Shown piece after piece: positions 1 to 6,551 of a stretch of 13,984 nucleotides of DNA. The translations under genes and the position numbers were made by a program. Source of the DNA: Acidobacteriota bacterium (GTDB taxonomy: Bacteria > Acidobacteriota > Terriglobia > UBA7540); assembly GCA_021789565.1 (NCBI GenBank), contig JAJYJL010000062.1:1-13984 (forward strand), written 5' to 3'. The first letter of the stretch is position 1. Each line of letters begins with the position of its first letter. The notes beneath the pieces were generated by a model. The model worked only from the letters and a program-made list of their open reading frames with translations, was not told where the DNA came from and searched no databases.

Positions 1-1261
1 GATCGCCCCGGATGGAGAACTGGTCCAGGTTGAACTGGTATCCGGGATCGTAAGTGTAATTGCTGCCCACGCCGTAAGCGCCTGTTCCAGGTCTGTTGGG
101 CGCAGGGTAGAGCATATTCTGGAGTGTGCTGGAAACCGAACTGATCCGGTTGGACGGGATGACATTGCCCGCAAACGGCTGCCACGTCGAAGGATCGCTT
201 GGGGTCCCGGTTGTCGGGTCATAGAGTTGAATGGGTGTGCCGTTGTTCGCGGGAGTTAAAAGGGCCGAGAAATCACCATTGCGGAAGTTGCTGGTCGGGA
301 CGGAGAAGTACCCCCGTTGACCGACGCGGTACCGCTGGCCGCCGTAGGAGAAGAAGAAGAAGGTCTTGTCCTTGCCGTCATAGAGTTTGGGAATCCGGAC
401 CGGTCCGCCCAGTGTTGCGGCGAACTCGTTGTTGTTGGTGAAGGAGGGTTTCTGGCTGGTGTAGTCGAAAAAGTCGCGAGTGGAGAAATAGCTGTTGAAG
501 TTCCCCCAGTAAACACTGCCATGGTACTGATTTGTGCCGGATTTTGAGTAAGCGCTGAATTGCGCCACCTGGCCATACTCGGCGGAGTTGTTGGCGGTTT
601 GGACCTTCAGGGTCTGGATCCCGTCAACATCAATGTCATAATTGTCAGGCGATACACGAGTGTTGGCCAGATCCATGGTAGTGATGCCGTCCATGGTGAA
701 ATTGTTGGCGTTGTCAGGTGCGCCGTTCACCACGAATTGGCCGTTGGCGCTTTGAAGGGCTGCGGTCACCTTTGCGATGTTCGCAAAACTGCGACCGTAA
801 ATGCTCAACGGAAGTTCCGTGAATTCCCGCGAGGTGTGAAGGTTCGAAAGGCTCGCGGTCTCAGTTTCCACAGCAGTGCCGGCGCCGGCGCTGACGGTGA
901 CCGTCGTCCTGGTGCTTCCCACTTGCAATGTCACGTCGACCCGCCGGATCTGGCTGGTGACCAGTGAGAATGCGTCGCTTTCCCATTTCTTGAAGCCTGC
1001 AAAGGTCACCGCAACCGAATACGTTGAAGGCTCCAGCCCGGGCACGCGATAATGGCCCGTGCCGTCGGTGGTCACCGTGCGGGTGAAAGAAGTTTCGCGA
1101 TTGATCACTTCCACCGTTGCCCCCGGAACCACGGCGCCCTTTGCATCGGTCACCAGTCCGAGTACGGTACCCTGGACCGACTGTGCGAAACAGGGCTGAA
1201 CCATGCCCAAGGCAAGCGAGCACAGTAACAGCACCAAAGAATATTTCCACGCTGTTTTCAT
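1..1261 (-). CDS. TonB-dependent receptor, Oar-like, N-terminal part (truncated by window edge)
   Basis: This is the first 420 codons of an outer-membrane TonB-dependent receptor, read without a stop from ATG at 1261 to the left edge. Residues 1-26 form a Sec signal peptide (basic start, LVLLLCSLAL core, likely cleavage after CFA). Residues 29-112 look like a carboxypeptidase-regulatory/Cna-B-like beta-sandwich (GTVLGLVTDAKGAVVPGATV, then GHYRVPGLEPSTYSV). Residues 140-250 resemble a plug domain, with NGAPDNANNFTMDGI at 180-193 and EYGQVAQFSAYSKSGTNQYH at 228-247. The barrel begins after that. AGGAGG at 1271-1276 sits 9 nt before the ATG and fixes the start. Proteins with this architecture are abundant in Acidobacteriota and are thought to import large ligands such as oligosaccharides, but the substrate cannot be read from this part. 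No SusD partner is visible. The family assignment is firm; the ligand is unknown. Confidence 0.93.
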   Translation of the reverse strand, partial: MKTAWKYSLVLLLCSLALGMVQPCFAQSVQGTVLGLVTDAKGAVVPGATVEVINRETSFTRTVTTDGTGHYRVPGLEPSTYSVAVTFAGFKKWESDAFSLVTSQIRRVDVTLQVGSTRTTVTVSAGAGTAVETETASLSNLHTSREFTELPLSIYGRSFANIAKVTAALQSANGQFVVNGAPDNANNFTMDGITTMDLANTRVSPDNYDIDVDGIQTLKVQTANNSAEYGQVAQFSAYSKSGTNQYHGSVYWGNFNSYFSTRDFFDYTSQKPSFTNNNEFAATLGGPVRIPKLYDGKDKTFFFFSYGGQRYRVGQRGYFSVPTSNFRNGDFSALLTPANNGTPIQLYDPTTGTPSDPSTWQPFAGNVIPSNRISSVSSTLQNMLYPAPNRPGTGAYGVGSNYTYDPGYQFNLDQFSIRGD

Positions 1262-1270
1262 CTGGCATTT

Positions 1271-1276
1271 CCTCCT
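1271..1276 (-). promoter_or_regulatory. Shine-Dalgarno of the TonB-dependent receptor
   Basis: AGGAGG on the minus strand lies 9 nt upstream of ATG at 1261. It rules out the out-of-frame ATG at 1268 as the start. Confidence 0.8.
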
Positions 1277-1434
1277 ATACCTTCTATAACTTCACCGGGC
1301 CGAGCGTGATGTGCGAAGCCCTGGAGAAGCAGTTTTGTTTGTTGGTCCCCATGCCCGACTTGCAGCTTGCAATCTCCCGCACAAGAGAGGTTCCCGATGC
1401 GCAAGATAAAGAACTTCAGTAAATTTCAACCCGC

Positions 1435-1458
1435 GTGTTTCCCCTAACAGGAAAACAC
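1435..1458. promoter_or_regulatory. Imperfect inverted repeat, possible operator of the receptor gene
   Basis: The arms GTGTTTCC (1435-1442) and GGAAAACAC (1450-1458) pair with one unpaired A and a 7-nt centre. The repeat lies about 175 bp upstream of the receptor start. It could be a regulator site or a chance hairpin. It does not match the operator found at the GntR promoter. Confidence 0.3.
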
Positions 1459-1813
1459 TTTGGGCTGCCCTGTTGACCCAAGATCTGTAACTACCTGCCT
1501 CCGCCGCTTAGGGACAAACCGTTGCCGGAAATCTGTGTGAACTGTCTGATCGATTCAATTTGCTTGCATGGCTTCACAACCAGATATCCCAAACGACCTT
1601 TCACGAGTCTGGCGAGGCCGGCCGGGAAGGCTTGGCTTCTGCTTTCCGCCGTTGTATATTCACTCACTTTGCCGGACCGACCCAGCCGGGCCACTTTCAC
1701 AGCAATCAAAAGAACCCGACGCTTGGATCCAAATGCTGTGACCTTACCTTGAAAAAAACTGTCATCTGTTCCCGCGCCCCAGTCCCGAATCTCAGCGCAC
1801 GGTTCCGGGCCGC

Positions 1814-2524
1814 CTAAAAAGGTACGGGAGTCTGCCCATCCGGATGGAAGGCGTCGCGAATATATTTAAGGTTTCTGGTATAGCTCCAATGCACTTCCCG
1901 GAAGTACGACTCTAACTGCTTGCCCTCGTTGTTCCGGACCATGCGGATGATTTCCCGGTGCTCACGAACAGACTTTTCCAGCCATCTGGCCAGCGAGCTC
2001 CCCTGGACCGGGTAAGCATAGACCTGCCGCCGGACGGAGTCGCAGAGGCTGCGCAACATGCGGTTCCCATACCGGTCCAGGAAAATGTCGTGGAACTTGT
2101 GGTTCCAGTGGCCAAATGCGGAAAGGTCCCCTTTTTGCGCAACCTGCCGCATCCTGGTGTTGTACTCTTCCAGCCGGTCAAGGTCCTGGGAAGTGATGGT
2201 CTGGGGGACTGCGCCCGCAGCCGCGCCCTCAAGAATTCCCAGGGTGTCGTAGATTTCCTTGATGTCGTCCGAAGTCAGGATCCGAACCTTGTAGTTGTGG
2301 CGGCTGTTGCAGATGATGATGCCTTCATTCTGCAACCTCAGCAGCGCCTCCCGAACGGGAGTTCTGCCCATGCCCAACTTGTTCGACAGGTCCTTGGTCA
2401 ATACCTGCTCGCCGGGCCGCAGTTTGCCATGGACGATATAGCGGCTCAGCATCTCGTAGGCTTTTTCGGCAAGCGATCTGGGCTCTGCAGACTGAGGGGG
2501 CGCCATAGGATGGTGCAGCTCCAT
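1814..2524 (-). CDS. GntR-family transcriptional regulator, FCD subfamily
   Basis: A 236-residue DNA-binding regulator. Residues 17-83 form the GntR winged helix (LAEKAYEMLSRYIVHGKLRP, then LSNKLGMGRTPVREALLRLQ). Residues 86-220 form an all-helical FCD ligand-binding domain. FHDIF near 144-148, EHREI at 189-193 and H212 look like the metal-coordinating positions of this subfamily, which usually senses small organic acids or sugar acids. The frame stays open to a TTG at 2545, but that codon lies at or upstream of the predicted transcription start and is covered by the operator. ATG 2524 or ATG 2506 is therefore preferred. GGAG at 2519-2522 could serve the 2506 start. The two palindromes in its promoter imply autoregulation. 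It may also control the downstream receptor gene, but no copy of its operator is seen there. The family is certain; the effector is unknown. Confidence 0.93.
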   Translation of the reverse strand: MELHHPMAPPQSAEPRSLAEKAYEMLSRYIVHGKLRPGEQVLTKDLSNKLGMGRTPVREALLRLQNEGIIICNSRHNYKVRILTSDDIKEIYDTLGILEGAAAGAVPQTITSQDLDRLEEYNTRMRQVAQKGDLSAFGHWNHKFHDIFLDRYGNRMLRSLCDSVRRQVYAYPVQGSSLARWLEKSVREHREIIRMVRNNEGKQLESYFREVHWSYTRNLKYIRDAFHPDGQTPVPF

Positions 2525-2536
2525 GTGATATATCAG
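2525..2536. promoter_or_regulatory. GntR operator, proximal copy
   Basis: GTGATATATCAG contains the perfect 10-bp palindrome TGATATATCA (2526-2535). It lies just downstream of the predicted transcription start and directly before ATG 2524, where a bound repressor would act as a roadblock. It pairs with the copy at 2556-2567, with centres 31 bp (about three helical turns) apart. Confidence 0.6.
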
Positions 2537-2548
2537 TGACGACAAGCG

Positions 2549-2578
2549 ACTCTAGCTGATATATCACCGGAGTGTCAA
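2549..2578 (-). promoter_or_regulatory. Predicted sigma70-type promoter of the GntR gene
   Basis: On the minus strand a perfect -35 TTGACA (2573-2578) is followed after 18 bp by TAGAGT (2549-2554), a 4/6 match to TATAAT. The predicted transcription start is near 2542, which leaves a short leader before ATG 2524 or 2506. The distal operator copy lies exactly between the -35 and -10. Confidence 0.55.
2556..2567. promoter_or_regulatory. GntR operator, distal copy
   Basis: CTGATATATCAC is the exact reverse complement of the copy at 2525-2536, so the two sites are inverted. It occupies the spacer between the predicted -35 and -10 of the GntR promoter, the classical place for repression. Confidence 0.6.
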
Positions 2579-2951
2579 GCGTTATTTTCGATTTTTTTCT
2601 CTTTTGTTCTTTTAGCTTCTCTTTCAATGGAGTAACGCGTAAATATACCCGTCTCGAGATATTGAAGTCGTCCCTCGCTCGTCTTTCTGGCGGGAAGGAG
2701 GACCTCCAGCGTGCGCAGTCCGGCCGGAGGCCCAAAACTGACGCACGCTTTGCACTATTGGATGGACCAAGTATTCCAACTAATGTCCACCCTGCGAGGG
2801 CCACGATTGCAGCCCGCGTGCGGAAAACGTTCTTTCAGGGGGAAACAGCCATTTGGGCACTGCGTAACATCTAATAAGATACAGGCGGTGAATCAGTCTA
2901 GACCGCCCCGGGGCAGGGCGTTGGCTCGGAAAAATGTTTCCAGCTCACCCG
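2568..2951. other. Divergent intergenic region, no gene recognised
   Basis: This stretch separates the minus-strand GntR gene from the plus-strand secreted-protein gene. It begins with a pyrimidine-rich tract around 2582-2625. Several ORFs cross it in different frames, but none has a credible ribosome-binding site, a domain or a normal amino acid composition. The promoter of the 2979 gene must lie here but has no clear -35/-10. Confidence 0.5.
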
Positions 2952-2971
2952 CTCCAAATTTATATTTGGAG
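2952..2971 (+). promoter_or_regulatory. Shine-Dalgarno-sequestering hairpin
   Basis: CTCCAAAT (2952-2959), a 4-nt loop TTAT and ATTTGGAG (2964-2971) form a perfect 8-bp stem. The 3' arm contains GGAG of the GGAGG ribosome-binding site (2968-2972), which lies 6 nt before the TTG start at 2979. In the transcript the stem would hide the site and lower translation until opened by heat, a protein or another RNA. It could instead be a DNA operator. Confidence 0.55.
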
Positions 2972-2978
2972 GTTCGAA

Positions 2979-3467
2979 TTGAAAACTACTAAGAAATTGA
3001 TCATATGGGCTGGGCTTTCATTGGCGCTCGTTGCTATGGGTGCAACCGCAACAAAGGCACAACTGATTCCATTGCCGGAGTTTACGGGGTCATTCACTCT
3101 CCCTGTGCGCGCTCAGTGGGGAGAGGCGTCTCTACCGGCCGGGCATTACAGCCTTTACTATGGCGCACCGTTTGGAGGAGGGAGCCACGCGGTGGAGGTT
3201 CTGAATAGCGCAGACGGAAGCTCCCGCATGATTCTTGTGCGGGACCGCAGTGACACTTCTGTGGCGAAAACGGAACTCATTTGTGTTCGCGAGGGGAATG
3301 TGGATATTGTGCGGGCCCTCAATGTGCCTGCTCTTGGCGAGTCGATTAACTTCTCTCTGCCCCCCAATATGAAACTGATGGCAAACAACCAGAAACATAG
3401 CGCAAACAGGAAGGTTGCTGAATTGCGCGGGCTTACCCAGTATGTGCCGGTCACCCTCAGCCGGTAG
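2979..3467 (+). CDS. Small secreted protein of unknown function (TTG start)
   Basis: A 162-residue protein with a Sec signal peptide (KTTKK, a hydrophobic core at 7-21, cleavage after TKA near 27). The mature part contains FTGSFTLPVRAQWGEASLPA at 35-54 followed by GHYSLYYG, then a predicted beta-rich remainder with a single cysteine (C102). From memory, short secreted proteins with a GxFTLPFxxxWGxAxLPAGxY-type signature are common in Acidobacteriota and have no assigned role; this is recall, not a search. The frame is open from 2934, but only TTG 2979 has a good ribosome-binding site (GGAGG at 2968-2972, 6-nt spacing) and puts the basic signal-peptide start at the N-terminus. The hairpin at 2952-2971 covers that site. 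No neighbour suggests a function. Confidence 0.8.
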   Translation: MKTTKKLIIWAGLSLALVAMGATATKAQLIPLPEFTGSFTLPVRAQWGEASLPAGHYSLYYGAPFGGGSHAVEVLNSADGSSRMILVRDRSDTSVAKTELICVREGNVDIVRALNVPALGESINFSLPPNMKLMANNQKHSANRKVAELRGLTQYVPVTLSR

Positions 3468-3506
3468 GAATCCCACGACCGGTCTTTTCAATCCTGAAAC
3501 GGGCAT

Positions 3507-3528
3507 GGCCTGCGGCTTGCCGTGGGCC
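3507..3528 (+). terminator. Stem-loop downstream of the secreted-protein gene, possible terminator
   Basis: GGCCTGCGG, loop CTTG and CCGTGGGCC make a 9-bp stem (two G-T pairs) 40 nt after the stop codon. No U-tract follows directly (a T-rich TGTTCTTTT comes 12 nt later), so it may end transcription weakly or only stabilise the 3' end. Confidence 0.35.
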
Positions 3529-3776
3529 AGAGTCCCGCCTGTTCTTTTCACCCGGCGCCGCCTTGCCCCGGGCCTTCCATAGGATTCTAATCACAGAACG
3601 AGAAAGCCTGTTGTTCGGGACGGACGGGTCGCCTTGCCGTGCCGGGTATCTGTGTGGCGCGATGTTACTGCAATGCGGTAAGATGCGGGGCGGAACCTTG
3701 CCGGGTCAGGCAGCCGGTTAAATCGCTGCTCGGAGGCATCGTTTCCGACGCGCTGAGGTCCTCAAGAGGCCTGCTG

Positions 3777-4715
3777 TTGAAAAGCTCAACCAAAATCAGG
3801 ATTGGCAAGCGTGTAGCGCTGGCCAGCATTGTGGTCAGCGGCGTCCTGGCGGCGGTGAAAATCACCGTGGGTGTTATGGGGCATTCGGCCTCCGTGGTGG
3901 CGGACGGGTTTGAGTCGGCGGGCGATGTGGTGGCGGCGGTAGCGGTATTTTTTGGTTTTGCCATCGCCTCCCGGCCGGCCGATGAAGAGCATCCTTACGG
4001 GCACGGGCGCTATGAGACACTGACCGGGCTGATTGTCGGGGTCATCCTTTTTGTTGCGGGCATCGCCATCTGTTACCGGTCTCTCCAGGGGATTCAGAAC
4101 GCTCAGGAGGCGCCCGCTTTTTATGGCATCTGGGCGCTGCTGGCCTCGATGGTTTCAAAAGCGGTCATGTCCGCTGTGAAATTCCACTATGGAAAGAAAA
4201 TCCGCAGCGCCGCGCTGACGGCCGACGCCTGGAACGATTTTGTGGATATCCTTTCGGCGCTGACGGCCCTCACCGCCCTTGGCTTGACGCTGCTGGATCC
4301 CGAGCGTTTTCTTGTGGCAGACCACTACGGCGGTTTTGCGGTGGGGCTGTTTGTCATTTTCACAGGCATACGGGTTGCCAGGGAAACTTCATCGCTGCTG
4401 ACGGATGAAATGCCGGATGACGAGATGATGGCCGCCATTCGCGAAGTAAGCCTCACGGTTCCCGGGGCCGTCGGTGTGGAAAAATGCTTTGCCCGCAACG
4501 TGGGGCTGGAGTATTACGTGGATCTCCATCTGGAGGTAGATCCCGACCTCACGGTAAGGAAATCGCACGACATCGCAACCGAGGTGCGTTTCGCCATCCG
4601 CAAGAGGCTGGACTGGGTGGCGGACGTGATGGTGCACGTTGAGCCTGCCCCGGAACATCCTCAACACGTTGCTTCAGAGCACACCCACGCGGGTCCCGCG
4701 GAGCGGCGCGGATGA
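3777..4715 (+). CDS. Cation diffusion facilitator (CDF) family transporter
   Basis: An inner-membrane divalent-metal efflux antiporter of about 312 residues. It has about six membrane segments (residues 12-34, 39-63, 82-101, 114-134, 148-172, 183-200), the family signature HPYGHGRYE at 72-80, and a C-terminal cytoplasmic domain ending in a His-containing tail. The metal-site positions are unusual. TM2 carries ExxxD (E46, D50, in ADGFESAGD) and TM5 carries NxxxD (N153, D157, in ADAWNDFVD), where zinc CDFs usually have HxxxD or DxxxD. The substrate is therefore unclear (Zn, Fe, Mn or other). The frame is open back to GTG 3639, but that 46-residue extension is Cys-rich and unlike the family. TTG 3777 has AAGAGG at 3764-3769 and gives the usual length. 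The gene is followed after 66 bp by the PASTA gene, so cotranscription is possible. Confidence 0.9.
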   Translation: MKSSTKIRIGKRVALASIVVSGVLAAVKITVGVMGHSASVVADGFESAGDVVAAVAVFFGFAIASRPADEEHPYGHGRYETLTGLIVGVILFVAGIAICYRSLQGIQNAQEAPAFYGIWALLASMVSKAVMSAVKFHYGKKIRSAALTADAWNDFVDILSALTALTALGLTLLDPERFLVADHYGGFAVGLFVIFTGIRVARETSSLLTDEMPDDEMMAAIREVSLTVPGAVGVEKCFARNVGLEYYVDLHLEVDPDLTVRKSHDIATEVRFAIRKRLDWVADVMVHVEPAPEHPQHVASEHTHAGPAERRG

Positions 4716-4781
4716 AGGGTGGGGTCGAGCTGGTACCCGGCTTGATAATTTTCCGGCTGTCGGCCATATTAGGGATGAGGT

Positions 4782-5510
4782 ATGAAAGTCAGCCCCAGAG
4801 TCCGGAGCGTGTTTCGTCTGCTTTTTCTCGCGGCCGTTCTGATGACGGTGGCCGTTTTTTCCGCCATCACCACCATTCGCCTCACCGTCCACGGGCGGCA
4901 GGAAACACTGCCCAGCCTGGTTGGCATGCCCGTAGAACAGGCCCGGAACACCGTCCGCGCGCTCGGCCTGGGTCTGGAGGTTGAAGACCGCCTCTACAGT
5001 GACAAGATTGCGGCGGACGCCGTCGTGTCGCAGATGCCCGCCGCGGGAACCAGCATCAAACCGCGTCAGGACGTCCACGTCCTGCTGAGCCTGGGACCTC
5101 AGAAGGTGAGCGTCCCGGACCTGATCGGGCGCACCCTCCGCGCAGCCCGGATTACGGCTGTAGAGCGCGGACTCACCATTGGCGACGTTGCGGCGCTTTA
5201 CTGGTCTCAGGACCAGCCTTACCACGTGGTGGCGCAGGATCCGCCCCCGGCCACAACGGACTTGCAAAGCCCTGCCGTGAATTTCCTGGTTTCGCTGGGG
5301 CCGGCACCCGTTGCTTACCTTTGCCCGAACTTCCAGAACAAGCCCGTTGGAATGGTCCGATCGGAACTGCAACAAGCGGGATTCCAGAACATCAAGATCA
5401 CGCGGGCGCAGGCGCCGGGCGCCGTTCAGGGCAATATCCTCCAGCAATTGCCTCTTCCGGGAAGCAAAGTGACTCCCGATACCGTCTTTGAGTTTCAGGT
5501 AGCGCAATAG
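4782..5510 (+). CDS. Membrane-anchored PASTA-domain protein
   Basis: A 242-residue protein with a short basic cytoplasmic N-terminus, one membrane segment (about 11-31) and three PASTA repeats: about 40-105 (LPSLVGMPVEQARNTVRALG), 108-173 (VPDLIGRTLRAARITAVERG) and 176-242 (CPNFQNKPVGMVRSELQQAG). PASTA domains sit outside the membrane and bind muropeptides or beta-lactams when attached to Ser/Thr kinases or penicillin-binding proteins. Neither a kinase nor a transpeptidase domain is fused here, and none is encoded nearby. ATG 4782 is preceded by an AGGGATGAGG ribosome-binding region. A role in cell-wall sensing or scaffolding is inference. The domain assignment is firm. Confidence 0.9.
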   Translation: MKVSPRVRSVFRLLFLAAVLMTVAVFSAITTIRLTVHGRQETLPSLVGMPVEQARNTVRALGLGLEVEDRLYSDKIAADAVVSQMPAAGTSIKPRQDVHVLLSLGPQKVSVPDLIGRTLRAARITAVERGLTIGDVAALYWSQDQPYHVVAQDPPPATTDLQSPAVNFLVSLGPAPVAYLCPNFQNKPVGMVRSELQQAGFQNIKITRAQAPGAVQGNILQQLPLPGSKVTPDTVFEFQVAQ

Positions 5511-5562
5511 ACACCTGGGCTTCCATGGTCAGCCAGCCCGTTTGTAAGTAACCTTCCTCCGT

Positions 5563-5600
5563 AAAAAAGGAAAGGCCCCACCCTGGGCGAGGCCTTCCGC
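5563..5600 (-). terminator. Rho-independent terminator of the 5623-6213 gene
   Basis: On the minus strand GGAAGGCC pairs with GGCCTTTCC (one bulge), with GC pairing inside the loop, and is followed directly by TTTTTT. It lies 23 nt after the stop codon. Because the PASTA gene converges on it, it may also slow transcription from that side, although no T-run follows on the plus strand. It is positionally matched, offset 929 bp, with the hairpin at 6495-6532. Confidence 0.8.
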
Positions 5601-5622
5601 CCGCAACTATCCCACCTTGCTG

Positions 5623-6213
5623 TCAGGAGCTGGTATTCGCGCGGCTCATCATGTTGAGCGCCGCCATCTTCTGCTCGGCGTGAGCATACTGGGTGACGGT
5701 GCCGATGGTGCCTGAAACCTGATTGGCGTTCCTGCAAACCTGGTTGATGTAATGCGGATACTGCGTCAGTGCAAGATGATCTTTGGACTGATACTTATTC
5801 AGAGTGTTAATTGCCGCCTCCAACTGGTAACCCATTTCATGGATCTGAGGTGTGACTTTGTGGATCAGCCTCTGCTGCCAGGGTTCCACCTTGCTGCTGA
5901 TTTCGTCAAGCTGCAGCAGGTCGGCGCCCATCTTGTTGATATTGTATCTTGCTCTATCGAGATTTAACGCCTGGATTTGCCACGCCAGGTCGGTTTCTGC
6001 AACCTGGTCTTGACCCAGCGCATTTCTTGTGTTGATGGCATGGGTCTGCACCCTGTTCAACAAATTCGAAGCTTCCTCAACGTCATACCAGTTGGCAGTC
6101 TTTGACGTCAAGCTGCTCGCAGAATTCGATTCTCTTGCGAATAACATGCCTGCAGGCATTAGTAATGTCATAAATAGCGCCAATCCGATTGTTTTCATAA
6201 AATTCGTACGCAT
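5623..6213 (-). CDS. Secreted helical protein of unknown function, paralogue A
   Basis: A 196-residue exported protein. The signal peptide spans residues 1-26 (MRTNFMKTIGLALFMTLLMP, cleavage after LFA). The mature chain is predicted to be mostly alpha-helical, with TANWYDVEEASNLLNRVQ at 39-56, LLQLDEISSKVEPWQQRL at 99-116 and a conserved C-terminal block TIGTVTQYAHAEQKMAALN at 169-187. No known domain is recognised. AGGAGG at 6218-6223 lies 4 nt upstream of ATG 6213. It aligns without gaps to the protein at 6552-7142, which has the same length and an identical C-terminal block. The ribosome-binding site, the upstream leader and the terminator position are all shared at a constant 929-bp offset. 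It is most likely a periplasmic or secreted structural or binding protein, but the function is unknown. Confidence 0.82.
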   Translation of the reverse strand: MRTNFMKTIGLALFMTLLMPAGMLFARESNSASSLTSKTANWYDVEEASNLLNRVQTHAINTRNALGQDQVAETDLAWQIQALNLDRARYNINKMGADLLQLDEISSKVEPWQQRLIHKVTPQIHEMGYQLEAAINTLNKYQSKDHLALTQYPHYINQVCRNANQVSGTIGTVTQYAHAEQKMAALNMMSRANTSS

Positions 6214-6494
6214 ATTGCCTCCTTTGCACGTAAGTCGTCAACAGAGCCGTCTTTAAAGGCCTTTCTCGCAGCCTCCGAACCTGACACCTGGTGAGATGCG
6301 CACCGCGGTGAATTCGTTATCTTGAAACGGCCATCGGCTCTCCCGGAATGTCTGGGACTGAACAAATGCATCAAGACTTCACTCATGAGTTAATGGAGCA
6401 AGGCTGCCAGGGTGTCCATCTGCCGTGGGAATTGGGCTTTTGGAATCTGCGGGGTGCGGTCCCTCCTGACGCGGCGTTTGACGCACACCCTGAC
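6214..6494. other. Leader of paralogue A and spacer between the duplicated genes
   Basis: 6214 to about 6332 resembles the leader of paralogue B (7143 to about 7258): AAGGAGG before the start, an AAGGCC-containing segment, and GAGATGCGCA at 6293-6302 matching 7221-7230. Beyond about 6332 the similarity stops. The rest holds only a 10-bp palindrome ACTCATGAGT (6381-6390) and no gene. The promoter of paralogue A should be here, but no clear -35/-10 pair was found. Confidence 0.5.
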
Positions 6495-6532
6495 GAACGA
6501 AAAGGCCCCGCCCTTGCAAGGCCTTTTCGTTC
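6495..6532 (-). terminator. Terminator-like hairpin of the 6552-7142 gene
   Basis: GAACGAAAAGGCC (6495-6507) and GGCCTTTTCGTTC (6520-6532) form a perfect 13-bp stem with a 12-nt loop, 19 nt after the stop codon on the minus strand. The T-run is inside the stem rather than after it, so it may work in both directions. It sits exactly 929 bp from the terminator of paralogue A. Confidence 0.65.
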
Positions 6533-6551
6533 CTGCAATCCATATTCAATA

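Larger units (their letters stand above)
1262..1813. other. Intergenic stretch upstream of the receptor gene
   Basis: These 552 bp separate the GntR gene from the receptor gene, both on the minus strand. No convincing coding region is seen: the short ORFs here lack ribosome-binding sites and recognisable domains. The only structures noted are the inverted repeat at 1435-1458 and a weak TTGAAA-like minus-strand promoter element around 1420-1426. The receptor promoter should lie here but cannot be placed with confidence. Confidence 0.5.
5563..6332. repeat. Tandem-duplicated gene unit, copy A
   Basis: Copy A of a duplicated block holding leader, gene and terminator. Start codons (6213/7142), stop codons (5623/6552), ribosome-binding sites and terminator stems are all offset by 929 bp. 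The 44 bases 5663-5706 are identical to 6592-6635, while much of the rest has diverged. Confidence 0.75.

Noticed and set aside
2325..2804. Minus-strand frame of 159 codons overlapping the GntR promoter
   Set aside because: It crosses the regulator gene in another frame and contains the promoter and operators. No protein features.
4674..5507. Minus-strand open frame of 277 codons across the PASTA gene
   Set aside because: It is antisense to a clear three-PASTA protein, with an Arg/His-rich composition typical of shadow frames.
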